From Saccharofermentans sp. (lineage in GTDB: Bacteria; Bacillota; Clostridia; Saccharofermentanales; Saccharofermentanaceae), in contig JAILDX010000039.1 in assembly GCA_024688685.1 (NCBI GenBank), positions 1 to 64,000 on the forward strand: a stretch of 64,000 bases of DNA, given 5' to 3'. A program made the translations under genes and the position numbers. The notes under the pieces were generated by a model that was given only the letters and a program-made list of their open reading frames with translations, was not told the DNA's origin and did not search any database. This document shows, one piece after another, positions 49,912 through 59,356 of this stretch; the stretch's first letter is position 1, and each line of letters begins with the position of its first letter.

Positions 49912-51597
49912 TCAGCCGACATGCGCAAACGCATTAACCGTCGTCTCATTCTCAACACCCTCAACAAAGTAAGAGATCCTGAAATAACTGCCTGCTCTCT
50001 CAACCATTACATTAATGCCGTCAGCAGTTACGCCGGTAACTATATAGCAGTCACCATTACCACTCTTATCAACATTAGTGAATCCGCAGTCTTCAAGTGC
50101 GCTGATGAAATCATTTATTACAGAATCACCGGGTGCGTATGCGTAGAATTCGCAAAATGAATCACCTGCAAGAGCCTTGCCAACTTCGATGTAGCATTCA
50201 AGTCCGCTTCCGTCAGTTACGACAGTTCCTGCCGGAAGATTAAGTGTAGCATCTACAGGGATACCCTCAACGACGGGAAGTCTCTTGCCAAAGATATTAT
50301 TCTCATTGTAACCGACGCATGCCGATGAAGATGATGAAGCAGCCGAAGCCTGAGCAGCCTCCTCCGCAGTCATGCCGTCTGCGGGTGCTTCAAAATCATC
50401 ATCAGATGAAACCTCACCGTCGCCTGTGTCAACGATAACATCAACAGGAAGACCATTCTCATCATCAATAGTTAAAGTAGCGTCACCTTCGATATCAGCT
50501 TCAGCGCCGTTATCATCAAGAGTAACATCCACATCACCTGCAACGCTCTCACCATCAGCGACCGCAGTCGCCTCAACAGTTGCTTCCTCAGCACCGGCGC
50601 CGACACCATCATCATAATCCGTATCAGCGAACGATGTCGCGTTGAAAAGACATACGAGTCCTACTGCTGCAACGAGCACGAGCGACAACGTCGAGATCAG
50701 CTTTGTTGTTCCGTTATAACCTAATACATTTTTAATTCTCATCTTTACTTCCTTTCTGCCGAATAGCGCTTTGCTGAACGCTACCGGCACTACGCTATAC
50801 TTCGGAGCATTACTCCTTGTAGCAAGTGATACGAGAGACATGCTGTAGTCTGCCTTGATGCTCTCGCCGAGCCTGGCGATGACTGCCTCGTCGCAACTCA
50901 TTTCCATATCCTGAACGAACAGTACATATGCGATCCACACAAGAGGATTGAACCAGTGAAGTGCCAGGATCATGATGCCTATTATCTTGAAGAAAACGTC
51001 ACCGCGTCTGATGTGAGTTCTCTCATGAATGATCATGTAACTCAGCTCCCTGTCTGTGAGTCCTTTTGGAAGATATATCTTCGGATTGACCACACCCATT
51101 ACAAAAGGTGAGTCGATCTGGTGTCCCGCATAGATTCCTCGTGAAACCTCATTGACGTCGCGAAGTTCCCTTCTCATCACGAAATACTGGCGGATCACAT
51201 AACAGATGATGCCGGCTGCTATCGCGGCCCACACTATAGTCAGGATCACAGGGATCAGGTTAGTACCTGACGCATTAAGTGCGCCTGCTCCCGCAGAAAC
51301 GTTATCGGCAGCATTGCCGGCAGCGTTAGCAGCACCTGCTCCGTGACCGCTTCCGTACGTGATGAGCGGAAGGTCCTTCACAGTCTCAACAGACTGTCTC
51401 AGAGGTCTTATGTTAAATATAGAAAGCTTCGATTCGAAAGATACCGGGCACAGGAGCCTGAATCCGGCGATCGCCCAAAGGAAATATACATACTTCTTGG
51501 GCACTTTCTTCATCATTGCCCTGGCGATAATTACTACCAGGATAACGATGCTGCCGGTAAGACTCATATGCAGTATCGTTGATAATAAACTGCTCAT
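49912..51597 (-). CDS. BlaR1/MecR1-type M56 metallopeptidase
   Basis: The 561-aa protein has three or four membrane helices around the zinc-protease motif HERTH (191-195) with a distal SCDEA glutamate, then another helix near 300, an acidic low-complexity linker and an extracytoplasmic C-terminal domain (about 430-560) that is not a penicillin-binding domain. M56 proteins cleave BlaI-type repressors after sensing. It starts 18 bases after the BlaI gene. The signal sensed is unknown. Confidence 0.85.
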   Translation of the reverse strand: MSSLLSTILHMSLTGSIVILVVIIARAMMKKVPKKYVYFLWAIAGFRLLCPVSFESKLSIFNIRPLRQSVETVKDLPLITYGSGHGAGAANAAGNAADNVSAGAGALNASGTNLIPVILTIVWAAIAAGIICYVIRQYFVMRRELRDVNEVSRGIYAGHQIDSPFVMGVVNPKIYLPKGLTDRELSYMIIHERTHIRRGDVFFKIIGIMILALHWFNPLVWIAYVLFVQDMEMSCDEAVIARLGESIKADYSMSLVSLATRSNAPKYSVVPVAFSKALFGRKEVKMRIKNVLGYNGTTKLISTLSLVLVAAVGLVCLFNATSFADTDYDDGVGAGAEEATVEATAVADGESVAGDVDVTLDDNGAEADIEGDATLTIDDENGLPVDVIVDTGDGEVSSDDDFEAPADGMTAEEAAQASAASSSSSACVGYNENNIFGKRLPVVEGIPVDATLNLPAGTVVTDGSGLECYIEVGKALAGDSFCEFYAYAPGDSVINDFISALEDCGFTNVDKSGNGDCYIVTGVTADGINVMVERAGSYFRISYFVEGVENETTVNAFAHVG

Positions 51598-51615
51598 AAA
51601 ATTCCATCCCCTATG

Positions 51616-51981
51616 TCAGTTGTCGTTCCTGTACTTGTCGATCAGATCTATCAGTTCATCAGCTTCCTTGTCAGACAGAGATCTGTCCCCAAGAAATGCC
51701 GCCAGAAATGAGGGAAGCGATCCTCCGAAAGACTTCGTTACCAGTCTCTCACTCTCAAATCTCTGAACACGGTCTCTCGAAACAAGTACGGTAACCATCG
51801 CATCATCATTACGGACCATACTCTTGGCCACGAGCTTGCGTAAAATGGTGTATGTAGTGGATTTCTTCCAGTCCAGCTCAGCTTCACAAAGCTTAACGAG
51901 CTTTCCGGATTCAACCGGTGCATAGCGCCAGATCACGTCCATAAGACGATACTCGCTCTCACTTAACATTAATTCGTCCAT
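51616..51981 (-). CDS. BlaI/MecI-family repressor
   Basis: The 121-aa winged-helix protein contains SEYRLMDVIWRYAPV, KKSTTYTILRKLVAKSMV and the C-terminal dimer region with FLAAFLGDRSLSDKEADEL, as in BlaI/MecI. It should repress its own operon through the two dyads upstream. The adjacent M56 peptidase is the likely inactivator. Confidence 0.9.
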   Translation of the reverse strand: MDELMLSESEYRLMDVIWRYAPVESGKLVKLCEAELDWKKSTTYTILRKLVAKSMVRNDDAMVTVLVSRDRVQRFESERLVTKSFGGSLPSFLAAFLGDRSLSDKEADELIDLIDKYRNDN

Positions 51982-51997
51982 CCTTTATTCCTCCGCG

Positions 51998-52049
51998 GTT
52001 TACGATCGTAAACTGCCGTTAGTTTACACTTGTAAACCACAGAAGTCAA
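51998..52049 (-). promoter_or_regulatory. BlaI-type operators and promoter
   Basis: Two dyads, GTTTACGATCGTAAAC (51998-52013) and GTTTACACTTGTAAAC (52022-52037), 24 bp apart, overlap the promoter -35 TTGACT (52049-52044) and -10 TAAACT (52026-52021). This is the autoregulatory design of BlaI systems. Confidence 0.82.
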
Positions 52050-52093
52050 CCAATGCCCTTGTTTTGCCGCAGATTTAATTTACAGCTTGATAT

Positions 52094-52123
52094 CTGTCCC
52101 TGTTTTCAGAACCGTCCCCAAAT
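52094..52123. repeat. ~30-bp repeat, copy 7
   Basis: Reverse unit (TGTCCCTGTTTTCAGAACCG) upstream of the BlaI promoter. Confidence 0.85.
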
Positions 52124-52127
52124 CAGC

Positions 52128-52190
52128 CCACCGCTGATTGCTCCAGTCCTCGTCGCTTCGCTCCTGCGGTAAGTCCGCACTCATCGGTGG
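52128..52190. repeat. Composite palindromic repeat between copies 7 and 8
   Basis: CCACCGCTGA (52128-52137) pairs with TCATCGGTGG (52181-52190) apart from one mismatch; the centre carries AGTCCTCG and CGGTAAGTCCGC. Parts recur in reverse orientation at 35203-35236, 43431-43450 and 49650-49670, usually next to the ~30-bp unit, so the two form a larger repeat. Confidence 0.55.
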
Positions 52191-52209
52191 TCTTCATTTC
52201 AAGCTTGAT

Positions 52210-52239
52210 ATCTGTCCCTGTTTTCAGAACCGTCCCTAT
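52210..52239. repeat. ~30-bp repeat, copy 8
   Basis: Reverse unit that overlaps the stop codon region of the GGDEF gene (ends near 52239). With copy 7 it brackets the composite palindrome. Confidence 0.85.
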
Positions 52240-54143
52240 TTCTGTTCCCTCTTGGCGTTCTTTTCTTTATACATCTGCTCGTCAGCCGCCTTTATCGCCT
52301 GGGCGATATCAAAAGCATCATCAAGGACAGCAGTGATATAACCGCAGCTGGTCGTAACGTCATACGGCAGACCCGCCTTGCTGTTGTAGTCAACGAGGAA
52401 CGCATCTATGTCCCCTATTATCTTGTCCGGATCGCATTCACCAAAGATGACTGAGAACACTTCGTCACCACCGAAACGCGTCGACAGGCTGTTCTCAGGA
52501 ACTGAATCAAAAAGTGCATCCGCGACCGCAACAATGGACCTGTCACCTTCAGCGTGACCGAAGTTATCGTTGATATACTTAAGACCGTCAAGGTCAGACA
52601 TCAGAACGGTAACTTTCTTCTTATAGTTCTTAGGGTGTTTCCTCAGTTTCTTAAAGTCGTTCTGGAAACCTATACGGTTATACAGACCGGTAAGAGCGTC
52701 GTGACGGTACATTTCGTCCATCTGGTGCAGCAGCATCCGCTGGTACTGGATGTTCGCGTAACCGCCGATACCGATGCTGATGGCATTGGTTACACCCATT
52801 GTGTTCGTGTAGTTTGATATGTAATAGTCGCGGAAAAAATAACATACAAAACCAAACGGTCTGTTCATGTAATCGAGACAGTTGAAGATCAGCGGATAAC
52901 CGCTCTCCGTGAGCTCGAGGATCCTGCTCTGAACTGAGGGAGACAATACGTCTTCCGTGAACTCATAGTGACCGGTCAGATCGAGTGATTCTTCGTTATA
53001 CTGCTCCGGGTAATCATCGTCATATATCATGACAAACTCTTTGGCTTTCTCCTTGCCGCCCGTCGCCGTGAAATAGTTCCCGTCATCAGCAAAGACATTG
53101 CGGTCAACAACGGCAACGAGATGGTCAGTCTTATATGATCTCAGCGGGAGCACCAGCTCTCCGGGACTTCCGCTCATCTGCATCGATGTCGTTATAAGCT
53201 GAAGCACACGGTTATCATCATTATTGCGTGCGAAACTCTCTTTGAACCAGTCACGGAGAATGTGGGGATGCTCGGAATGCTCGGGACAGCCGCACGATTC
53301 ATTCGCAATAAATGTCGGCGTAATGCTCTCATTATATATCTCACCCGTGGTGAGGGCTTTAAGCGTAACATCTGCCGTGTAGTCGGCAAGCATAAGGATA
53401 TCGCATGAAGCTGTTGTGATCTTTGGGGACGTAAAATAGATCTCGTCGTATCCGTCAAAGCCTGAGATGAGCACGTCATCGGGAACCCTGTGTCCTGCTT
53501 CGATCAGCATCTCTGTGACAGTGATCGCCATGATGTCGTTGGCACATATTATCGCGTCGGGAAGTTCGTCTCTCTCGAGCAGTGTTCTCGTTGCGAGTCT
53601 GCAGGGCTCAGCCCAGAAATGACCGTAGCTTATCATGCTGTTGTCGAACTCGATATTGTTCTCCTTCAGCACCTTTTTGAATACGTCGATCCTGCTTTCG
53701 GAAAACTTATTATTCGGGTGTCCCGCCATCATATGCGGATGCTTTACATGGTGATCCTCTATGATGTGACGGACCACGCTCTCGAAACCCTTCTCATAAT
53801 CATAAGTGATGGAAGACGCCCCTTCATACCGGCCGTCCGCGACAACCACGGGGATACTGTAATCGGACGAACAGCTGATGACCTTCTTGGCTATCTTGTG
53901 GCTCTTGATCTTCTCATCCATGATGATGGCCGCATCAATATACTGATACGGTATGAGATCGAAAACATATTTCTCTGTAGCCTGACGGTCCTCTTCCCAG
54001 TAAATATCGGAATTGATCGCAAATATCAGGAGGGCATACCCCTCTTCCTTCAGCCTCTCATTGAGCCTGACAATAAAGCCGTGTATCTGCGGATCATATA
54101 CTCGCGATGTGCAGAGTGCTACGAGTTTTTTGCCGTTGATCAT
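52236..54143 (-). CDS. LacI-like sensor with diguanylate cyclase domain
   Basis: The 635-aa product starts with a periplasmic-binding-protein-like domain of LacI-regulator type (residues 1-285; ALCTSRVYDPQ, ANDIMAITV, ISGFDGYDE) without a DNA-binding domain or signal peptide. A middle domain (300-440) and a C-terminal GGDEF domain follow (DALTGLYNRIGF near 475, active site RFGGDE). It should make cyclic-di-GMP in response to a cytoplasmic ligand, perhaps a sugar. The start codon is held by a hairpin that exposes the ribosome binding site in its loop. Confidence 0.85.
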   Translation of the reverse strand: MINGKKLVALCTSRVYDPQIHGFIVRLNERLKEEGYALLIFAINSDIYWEEDRQATEKYVFDLIPYQYIDAAIIMDEKIKSHKIAKKVISCSSDYSIPVVVADGRYEGASSITYDYEKGFESVVRHIIEDHHVKHPHMMAGHPNNKFSESRIDVFKKVLKENNIEFDNSMISYGHFWAEPCRLATRTLLERDELPDAIICANDIMAITVTEMLIEAGHRVPDDVLISGFDGYDEIYFTSPKITTASCDILMLADYTADVTLKALTTGEIYNESITPTFIANESCGCPEHSEHPHILRDWFKESFARNNDDNRVLQLITTSMQMSGSPGELVLPLRSYKTDHLVAVVDRNVFADDGNYFTATGGKEKAKEFVMIYDDDYPEQYNEESLDLTGHYEFTEDVLSPSVQSRILELTESGYPLIFNCLDYMNRPFGFVCYFFRDYYISNYTNTMGVTNAISIGIGGYANIQYQRMLLHQMDEMYRHDALTGLYNRIGFQNDFKKLRKHPKNYKKKVTVLMSDLDGLKYINDNFGHAEGDRSIVAVADALFDSVPENSLSTRFGGDEVFSVIFGECDPDKIIGDIDAFLVDYNSKAGLPYDVTTSCGYITAVLDDAFDIAQAIKAADEQMYKEKNAKREQK

Positions 54144-54173
54144 ATAGGCAGCCTCCGATGTTACTGCCTATAT
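54142..54173 (-). promoter_or_regulatory. Hairpin presenting the ribosome binding site of the GGDEF gene
   Basis: ATATAGGCAG and CTGCCTATAT (10 perfect pairs, 54164-54173 and 54142-54151) flank a 12-base loop that contains CGGAGG. The stem ends within the ATG. This could control translation or shape mRNA stability. Confidence 0.6.
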
Positions 54174-54203
54174 AATAACACGCAAACAGGATAATAGACC
54201 ATA

Positions 54204-57200
54204 TCAGATCTCGATATCTCCGCTGAAGACCTTCTCACAGTTACCGGTCATATAGACGGTATCATCCGTGTAGCGGATCACGAGATCGCCGCCCTTAAGG
54301 ATAACTCTGATATCTTCGTTCATCGGGCAGAAGCCGTTAAGACATGATGCCACTGCAGCGGCGCATGCGCCCGTTCCGCAGGCCATGGTCTCGCCGGAAC
54401 CTCTCTCCCAGACACGCATCTTTATCGTATTCCTGTCGATGACCTTGACGAACTCTGTATTGACCCTCTCGGGGAACAGTTCGGAATTCTCAAACAGCGG
54501 TCCGATCTTGTCGAGGTCCATCACATCCACGAGGTCGGTAAAGACAACCGCATGGGGGTTGCCCATCGAAACACAAGTGACGTTATAGTCGCTTCCGCCG
54601 ATCTTTACTTTCCTGTCGATAACCTTATCGCCGTCGAGCTTAACGGGGATCTGCGAGGGCTCCAGAATAGCGGGACCCATGTCGACCTTTACGCGGACGA
54701 CCTCATCGCCGAGAGTCATCAGTTCGAGCTTTTTGATGCCGCTCTTTGTTTCGACAGTCATATGTTTCTTCTTATGTCCGGCCTCGTCGTACATGTACTT
54801 GCCGACGCAGCGGATAGCGTTGCCGCACATGCTGCCTTCGGATCCGTCGAGGTTGTACATTATCATCCTGCAGTCAGCGACACGCGAGGGTGCGATGAGG
54901 ACGATGCCGTCACCTCCGACACCGAAATGGCGGTCCGAAATATACACGGACAGAGACTCCGGTGATGCGACCATCTTTTCGAGACAGTCGATATAGATGT
55001 AGTCGTTGCCGCATCCCTGCATCTTTGTGAAGTGGATCTTTTTCTTCTTCTCGCGCATGTTGTTGATGTCAACAAGCTCGGTGTTGATCTCGCTGTAACG
55101 GCTCATAAGGCTGTCTGCGAGAGCGTCCGCTGTATCGATAGCCGTAAGGCAGGGAATACCGAGCATTACCGCGCGGCGGCGGAGCTTGACCGAGTCTCTT
55201 GCGGGGAGTCTTCCTTTCGCGGAAGTTGAGATGATGTAATTCACTTTTCCGCTCTCAAGGAGTGAGATCGTGTTGTTAGTATCAGACTCGTGGATCTTGG
55301 CAACTGTTGTTACAGTTAATCCCGCATCTCTCAGTGTTACTGAGTTGCCTGCAGTAGCATACAGGTCGAACCCGAGCATCGCGAACTTCTTTGCGATCTC
55401 GACGATCTCTGACTTGTCGCTGTTACGGACGGAGATGAGAACGCCGCCATGCTTGTACATCTTGTAGCCTGCAGCAACGAGTCCTTTGTAGAGTGCTTCG
55501 GAGAGGTTCCGTCCTACGCCGAGGACCTCACCTGTGGACTTCATTTCGGGACCGAGCTGTGTGTCAACGTCAGTCAGTTTCTCGAAGGAGAATACAGGAA
55601 CCTTTACGCATGTATAAGGTGACTGTCTGTAGAAGCCTGTGCCGTAATCCATGTCTGCCAGTTTCTCACCGAGAGATACTCTGATCGCACAGTCGACCAT
55701 CATAACGCCGGTAACTTTGCTCATGTAAGGAACTGTTCTCGACGCGCGGGGATTGACCTCGATGACGTAGATCTTGTCATCCTTTACGATGTACTGGATA
55801 TTGACGATACCCGTGGAATTAAGACCTTCGCAGAGCGCCTTTGTGGTGTCGACGAGTCTCTTTGCCATGCGGTCGTAGATATGCTTTGCGGGGTAAACCG
55901 CGATGGAGTCACCGGAGTGGATTCCCGCACGCTCGATGTGTTCCATGATACCCGGGATAAGAACGTCGTGGCCGTCGTAGATGGCATCAACTTCAATCTC
56001 TCTTCCCTGGATATATTTGTCTATGAGAACTGGATTCTCGATGCCCTGCGCGAGGATGATATCCATGTACTCGTTTACGTCTTCATCGTGGAATGCGATG
56101 GTCATGTTCTGACCGCCGAGAACGTATGAAGGTCTCAGGAGGATCGGGTAACCGAGTGAATGAGCAGCCTCAAATGCCTCATCCTTTGTCAGTACCGAGA
56201 AGCCCTTCGGCCTTGCGATATCAAGTCTCTCGAGGAGCGCGTCAAATCTCTCCCGGTCCTCTGCCATATCGATTGAATCGGCAGATGTTCCGATGATGTT
56301 TATGTTGTTCTCGGCGAGTGTCTTTGTGAGCTTGATGGCAGTCTGTCCGCCGAAAGCGACAACTACGCCGACAGGATTTTCCTGGGCGATTATGTTGAGA
56401 ACATCCTCAGGTGTCAAAGGCTCAAAATAGAGTCTGTCACCGGTATCAAAATCGGTCGAGACAGTCTCGGGGTTATTGTTGATGATAACAACTCTGTACC
56501 CCAGCTTGCGGAGTGCGTTTACGCAGTGGACTGCAGCATAGTCGAACTCGATTCCCTGACCGATCCTGATAGGACCTGAACCGATAACGATTATCGTCTG
56601 ACGGCTCTTCTCTTCTTCTGTCATCTCGGCAGCCTCATTCTCTCCGCCTGCCTCAGGTGAATTGTATGTTGCGTAGAAGTACGGTGTCTCGGCAGCGAAC
56701 TCGCCGGCACACGTATCAACCATCTTGTACGTTACGCAGGCAGCATCCTTAAACTCTGCAACGGAACGACCGGCAATGCGCTCGAGCGCCTTATCCGTAT
56801 ATCCGTACTTCTTGCCTTTAACATATAGATTCTTATCTATGTTATTAGCAATCTCCTTCTCAAAAGATAGAAGGTTATCTATCTTTTCCAGGAACCACTT
56901 GTCGATCATTGTTATAGTGTGGATCTCATCTATGCTGAATCCACGGCAGATTCCTTCAGCAACATAGAAGAGTCTCTCGTCTGTGGTGCGGCCGATGCCT
57001 GCCCATATCTCCTCATCTGTCATGGGAGCGACCTTCTTGATGCGGAGCGTATCTGCCGATATCTCTGCGCCTCTTACTGCCTTCATCAGCGCACTCTCAA
57101 ACGAGTCGGAAATGGACATAACTTCGCCCGTTGCCTTCATCTGCGTTCCAAGATCTCTCTTCGCGTAAACGAACTTGTCAAAAGGCCACTTGGGGAACTT

Positions 57201-58265
57201 GACGGCAACATAGTCGAGCGCCGGCTCGAATGCCGCATATGTATTTCCGGTAACCGCATTTCTTATCTCATCGAGACGGTATCCGAGAGCGATCTTTGTT
57301 GCAACCTTTGCGATAGGAAAACCCGTCGCTTTTGATGCCAGTGCGGACGATCTCGAAACACGGGGATTAACCTCGATAACAGCGTATTCGAATGAGGTGG
57401 GATGAAGTGCGAACTGACAGTTACATCCGCCTTCAACGCCAAGTGCTTCGATTATCTTCAGTGATGCTGATCTCAGCATCTGATATTCCTTATCTGCAAG
57501 TGTAACAGCCGGAGCAATGACGATACTGTCACCTGTGTGAACGCCGACCGGATCAAGATTCTCCATCGAGCAGACCGTGATGACATTTCCTGACTTGTCA
57601 CGGATAACCTCGAACTCGATCTCCTTCCATCCTGATATACATTTCTCGATCAGGACCTGCGTGATAGGAGACAGGTTAAGACCTGTTCTCGCGATGTCAA
57701 AAAGCTCCTCTTTTGTTTCTGCGATACCGCCGCCTGAGCCGCCGAGTGTGAACGCGGGACGGACGATAACGGGGTAGCCGATCTCATCCGCAAACTTAAG
57801 CGCGGAATCTACATCATTTACAACGAGTGAAGGGATGCAGGGCTGGCCTATACTCTCCATCGTATCCTTGAACATCTGGCGGTCTTCCGCCTTGTCGATA
57901 CACTCTGGTGAGGAACCGAGAAGACGTACGCCGTAGCGGTTCAGAAAACCGTCTTTCGCAAGCTCCATGCAGAGTGTCAGCGCGGTCTGTCCGCCGAGGC
58001 CTGAAAGTATGGCGTCGGGGCGTTCTGTCTCGATGATCCTCTTGACTGTTGTGAGTGTCAGCGGCTCGATGTATATCTTGTCCGCCATTGTCTTGTCTGT
58101 CATGATCGTAGCAGGATTCGAGTTGATGAGAACGATCTCGATGCCGTCCTCTCTGAGCGCCCTGCACGCCTGTGTTCCCGCGTAGTCAAACTCGGCTGCC
58201 TGACCGATTACGATAGGGCCGGAACCGATGACCAGAACTTTACGGATACTCTTATCTAATGGCAT
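54204..58265 (-). CDS. carB-dapF: Carbamoyl-phosphate synthase large chain fused to diaminopimelate epimerase
   Basis: One uninterrupted 1353-codon frame. Residues 1-1069 are a full-length CarB: two ATP-grasp halves (starts near RKVLVIGSGPIVIGQ and IIVIGSGPIRIGQG) and the C-terminal regulatory domain. Residues 1070-1353 are a complete DapF starting MREKKKKIHFTKMQGCGND, with both catalytic cysteines, Cys1147 (GSMCGNAIRC) and Cys1296 (GETMACGTGAC). There is no linker; the CarB stop is simply missing. CarB makes carbamoyl phosphate with CarA (encoded just upstream); DapF makes meso-diaminopimelate for the cell wall and lysine. No internal ribosome binding site for DapF is evident. Confidence 0.93.
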   Translation of the reverse strand: MPLDKSIRKVLVIGSGPIVIGQAAEFDYAGTQACRALREDGIEIVLINSNPATIMTDKTMADKIYIEPLTLTTVKRIIETERPDAILSGLGGQTALTLCMELAKDGFLNRYGVRLLGSSPECIDKAEDRQMFKDTMESIGQPCIPSLVVNDVDSALKFADEIGYPVIVRPAFTLGGSGGGIAETKEELFDIARTGLNLSPITQVLIEKCISGWKEIEFEVIRDKSGNVITVCSMENLDPVGVHTGDSIVIAPAVTLADKEYQMLRSASLKIIEALGVEGGCNCQFALHPTSFEYAVIEVNPRVSRSSALASKATGFPIAKVATKIALGYRLDEIRNAVTGNTYAAFEPALDYVAVKFPKWPFDKFVYAKRDLGTQMKATGEVMSISDSFESALMKAVRGAEISADTLRIKKVAPMTDEEIWAGIGRTTDERLFYVAEGICRGFSIDEIHTITMIDKWFLEKIDNLLSFEKEIANNIDKNLYVKGKKYGYTDKALERIAGRSVAEFKDAACVTYKMVDTCAGEFAAETPYFYATYNSPEAGGENEAAEMTEEEKSRQTIIVIGSGPIRIGQGIEFDYAAVHCVNALRKLGYRVVIINNNPETVSTDFDTGDRLYFEPLTPEDVLNIIAQENPVGVVVAFGGQTAIKLTKTLAENNINIIGTSADSIDMAEDRERFDALLERLDIARPKGFSVLTKDEAFEAAHSLGYPILLRPSYVLGGQNMTIAFHDEDVNEYMDIILAQGIENPVLIDKYIQGREIEVDAIYDGHDVLIPGIMEHIERAGIHSGDSIAVYPAKHIYDRMAKRLVDTTKALCEGLNSTGIVNIQYIVKDDKIYVIEVNPRASRTVPYMSKVTGVMMVDCAIRVSLGEKLADMDYGTGFYRQSPYTCVKVPVFSFEKLTDVDTQLGPEMKSTGEVLGVGRNLSEALYKGLVAAGYKMYKHGGVLISVRNSDKSEIVEIAKKFAMLGFDLYATAGNSVTLRDAGLTVTTVAKIHESDTNNTISLLESGKVNYIISTSAKGRLPARDSVKLRRRAVMLGIPCLTAIDTADALADSLMSRYSEINTELVDINNMREKKKKIHFTKMQGCGNDYIYIDCLEKMVASPESLSVYISDRHFGVGGDGIVLIAPSRVADCRMIMYNLDGSEGSMCGNAIRCVGKYMYDEAGHKKKHMTVETKSGIKKLELMTLGDEVVRVKVDMGPAILEPSQIPVKLDGDKVIDRKVKIGGSDYNVTCVSMGNPHAVVFTDLVDVMDLDKIGPLFENSELFPERVNTEFVKVIDRNTIKMRVWERGSGETMACGTGACAAAVASCLNGFCPMNEDIRVILKGGDLVIRYTDDTVYMTGNCEKVFSGDIEI

Positions 58266-58266
58266 A

Positions 58267-59349
58267 TCAACCCCTCCCCTCTTCCATCATCTCAATAAAC
58301 CTGTCGAAAAGGAACTCGGTGTCCTTCGGACCGCCGCACGCCTCGGGGTGGAACTGCACGGAGAACTGCGGTCTGCCCTTGTAGAGAAGACCTTCATTCG
58401 TACCGTCGTTAACGTTGATGAATAGTTCTTCAGCAACCGCAGGATCGACAGATGGACCGACGACCGCATAGCCGTGATTCTGTGACGAAATAAAAACACG
58501 CCCTGTCACAAGATCTTTGACAGGGTGATTAGTACCACGATGGCCATATTTGAGTTTCGTTGTCTTAAAGCCGTTAGCAAGCGCCAGAAGCTGGTGTCCC
58601 AGACAGATACCCATAGTAGGGATCCTGTATTCAGCGATATCCTGAAGTGTCTTTATCGTAGCGACATTGTCCTCCGGATCGCCCGGACCATTGCTGATAA
58701 AAAGACCATCAGGTTTTGCATTTACGATGTCCTGACAGCTGCACGATGCCGGGAACAAGATCACCTTGCATCCGCGTGCGTTGAGGCATCTGATTATGTT
58801 CTCCTTGATGCCGCAGTCTATCATTGCGACAGTGTACTTATTCTCTTCAGAACTGCGCTCCTGAACGGACGGAACAGTTACTTCTGCGACAGGATCCTTT
58901 ATCCTGTATTCGCTGATGGCCTTCAGAGCGTCTGTAAGGTCATCCGGGAGAGTGTCAGTGATCATTCCGTTCATTACACCGCTCTCGCGCAGAACGCGCG
59001 TCAGGGCGCGTGTATCGATGCCCTTCAGACCGGGTATGTTGTTCTTCTTCAGATACTCATCAAGAGTCATCTCACATCTGAAGTTCGACGGCTCCTCACA
59101 AGCCTCTCTGACGATGTATGCCGAAACAGACGGAACCTCACCCTCACGGTCTTCGGTTATCACGCCGTAGTTGCCGATCAGGGGGAATGTCTGCACGACT
59201 GCCTGCCCTTTATAACTCTTATCCGTGAGTGTCTCAAGATAACCTGTCATCGCTGTCGTAAAGACTATTTCTGCGATAACATCTCCAGAGGCACCAAAAG
59301 CTTCACCTTCAAAAACCTTTCCGTTTTCCAATACCAAGTACCGCTTCAT
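58267..59349 (-). CDS. carA: Carbamoyl-phosphate synthase small chain
   Basis: From the ATG at 59349 (GAGGTCG upstream) the product is 360 aa, the family length; the longer frame from 59577 covers gltD sequence. The N-terminal domain starts KRYLVLENGKVFEG, and the glutaminase has the nucleophile in MGICLGHQL with HPEA near the end. It feeds ammonia to CarB, whose gene begins one base after the carA stop. Confidence 0.95.
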   Translation of the reverse strand: MKRYLVLENGKVFEGEAFGASGDVIAEIVFTTAMTGYLETLTDKSYKGQAVVQTFPLIGNYGVITEDREGEVPSVSAYIVREACEEPSNFRCEMTLDEYLKKNNIPGLKGIDTRALTRVLRESGVMNGMITDTLPDDLTDALKAISEYRIKDPVAEVTVPSVQERSSEENKYTVAMIDCGIKENIIRCLNARGCKVILFPASCSCQDIVNAKPDGLFISNGPGDPEDNVATIKTLQDIAEYRIPTMGICLGHQLLALANGFKTTKLKYGHRGTNHPVKDLVTGRVFISSQNHGYAVVGPSVDPAVAEELFINVNDGTNEGLLYKGRPQFSVQFHPEACGGPKDTEFLFDRFIEMMEEGRG

Positions 59350-59356
59350 ATCGACC

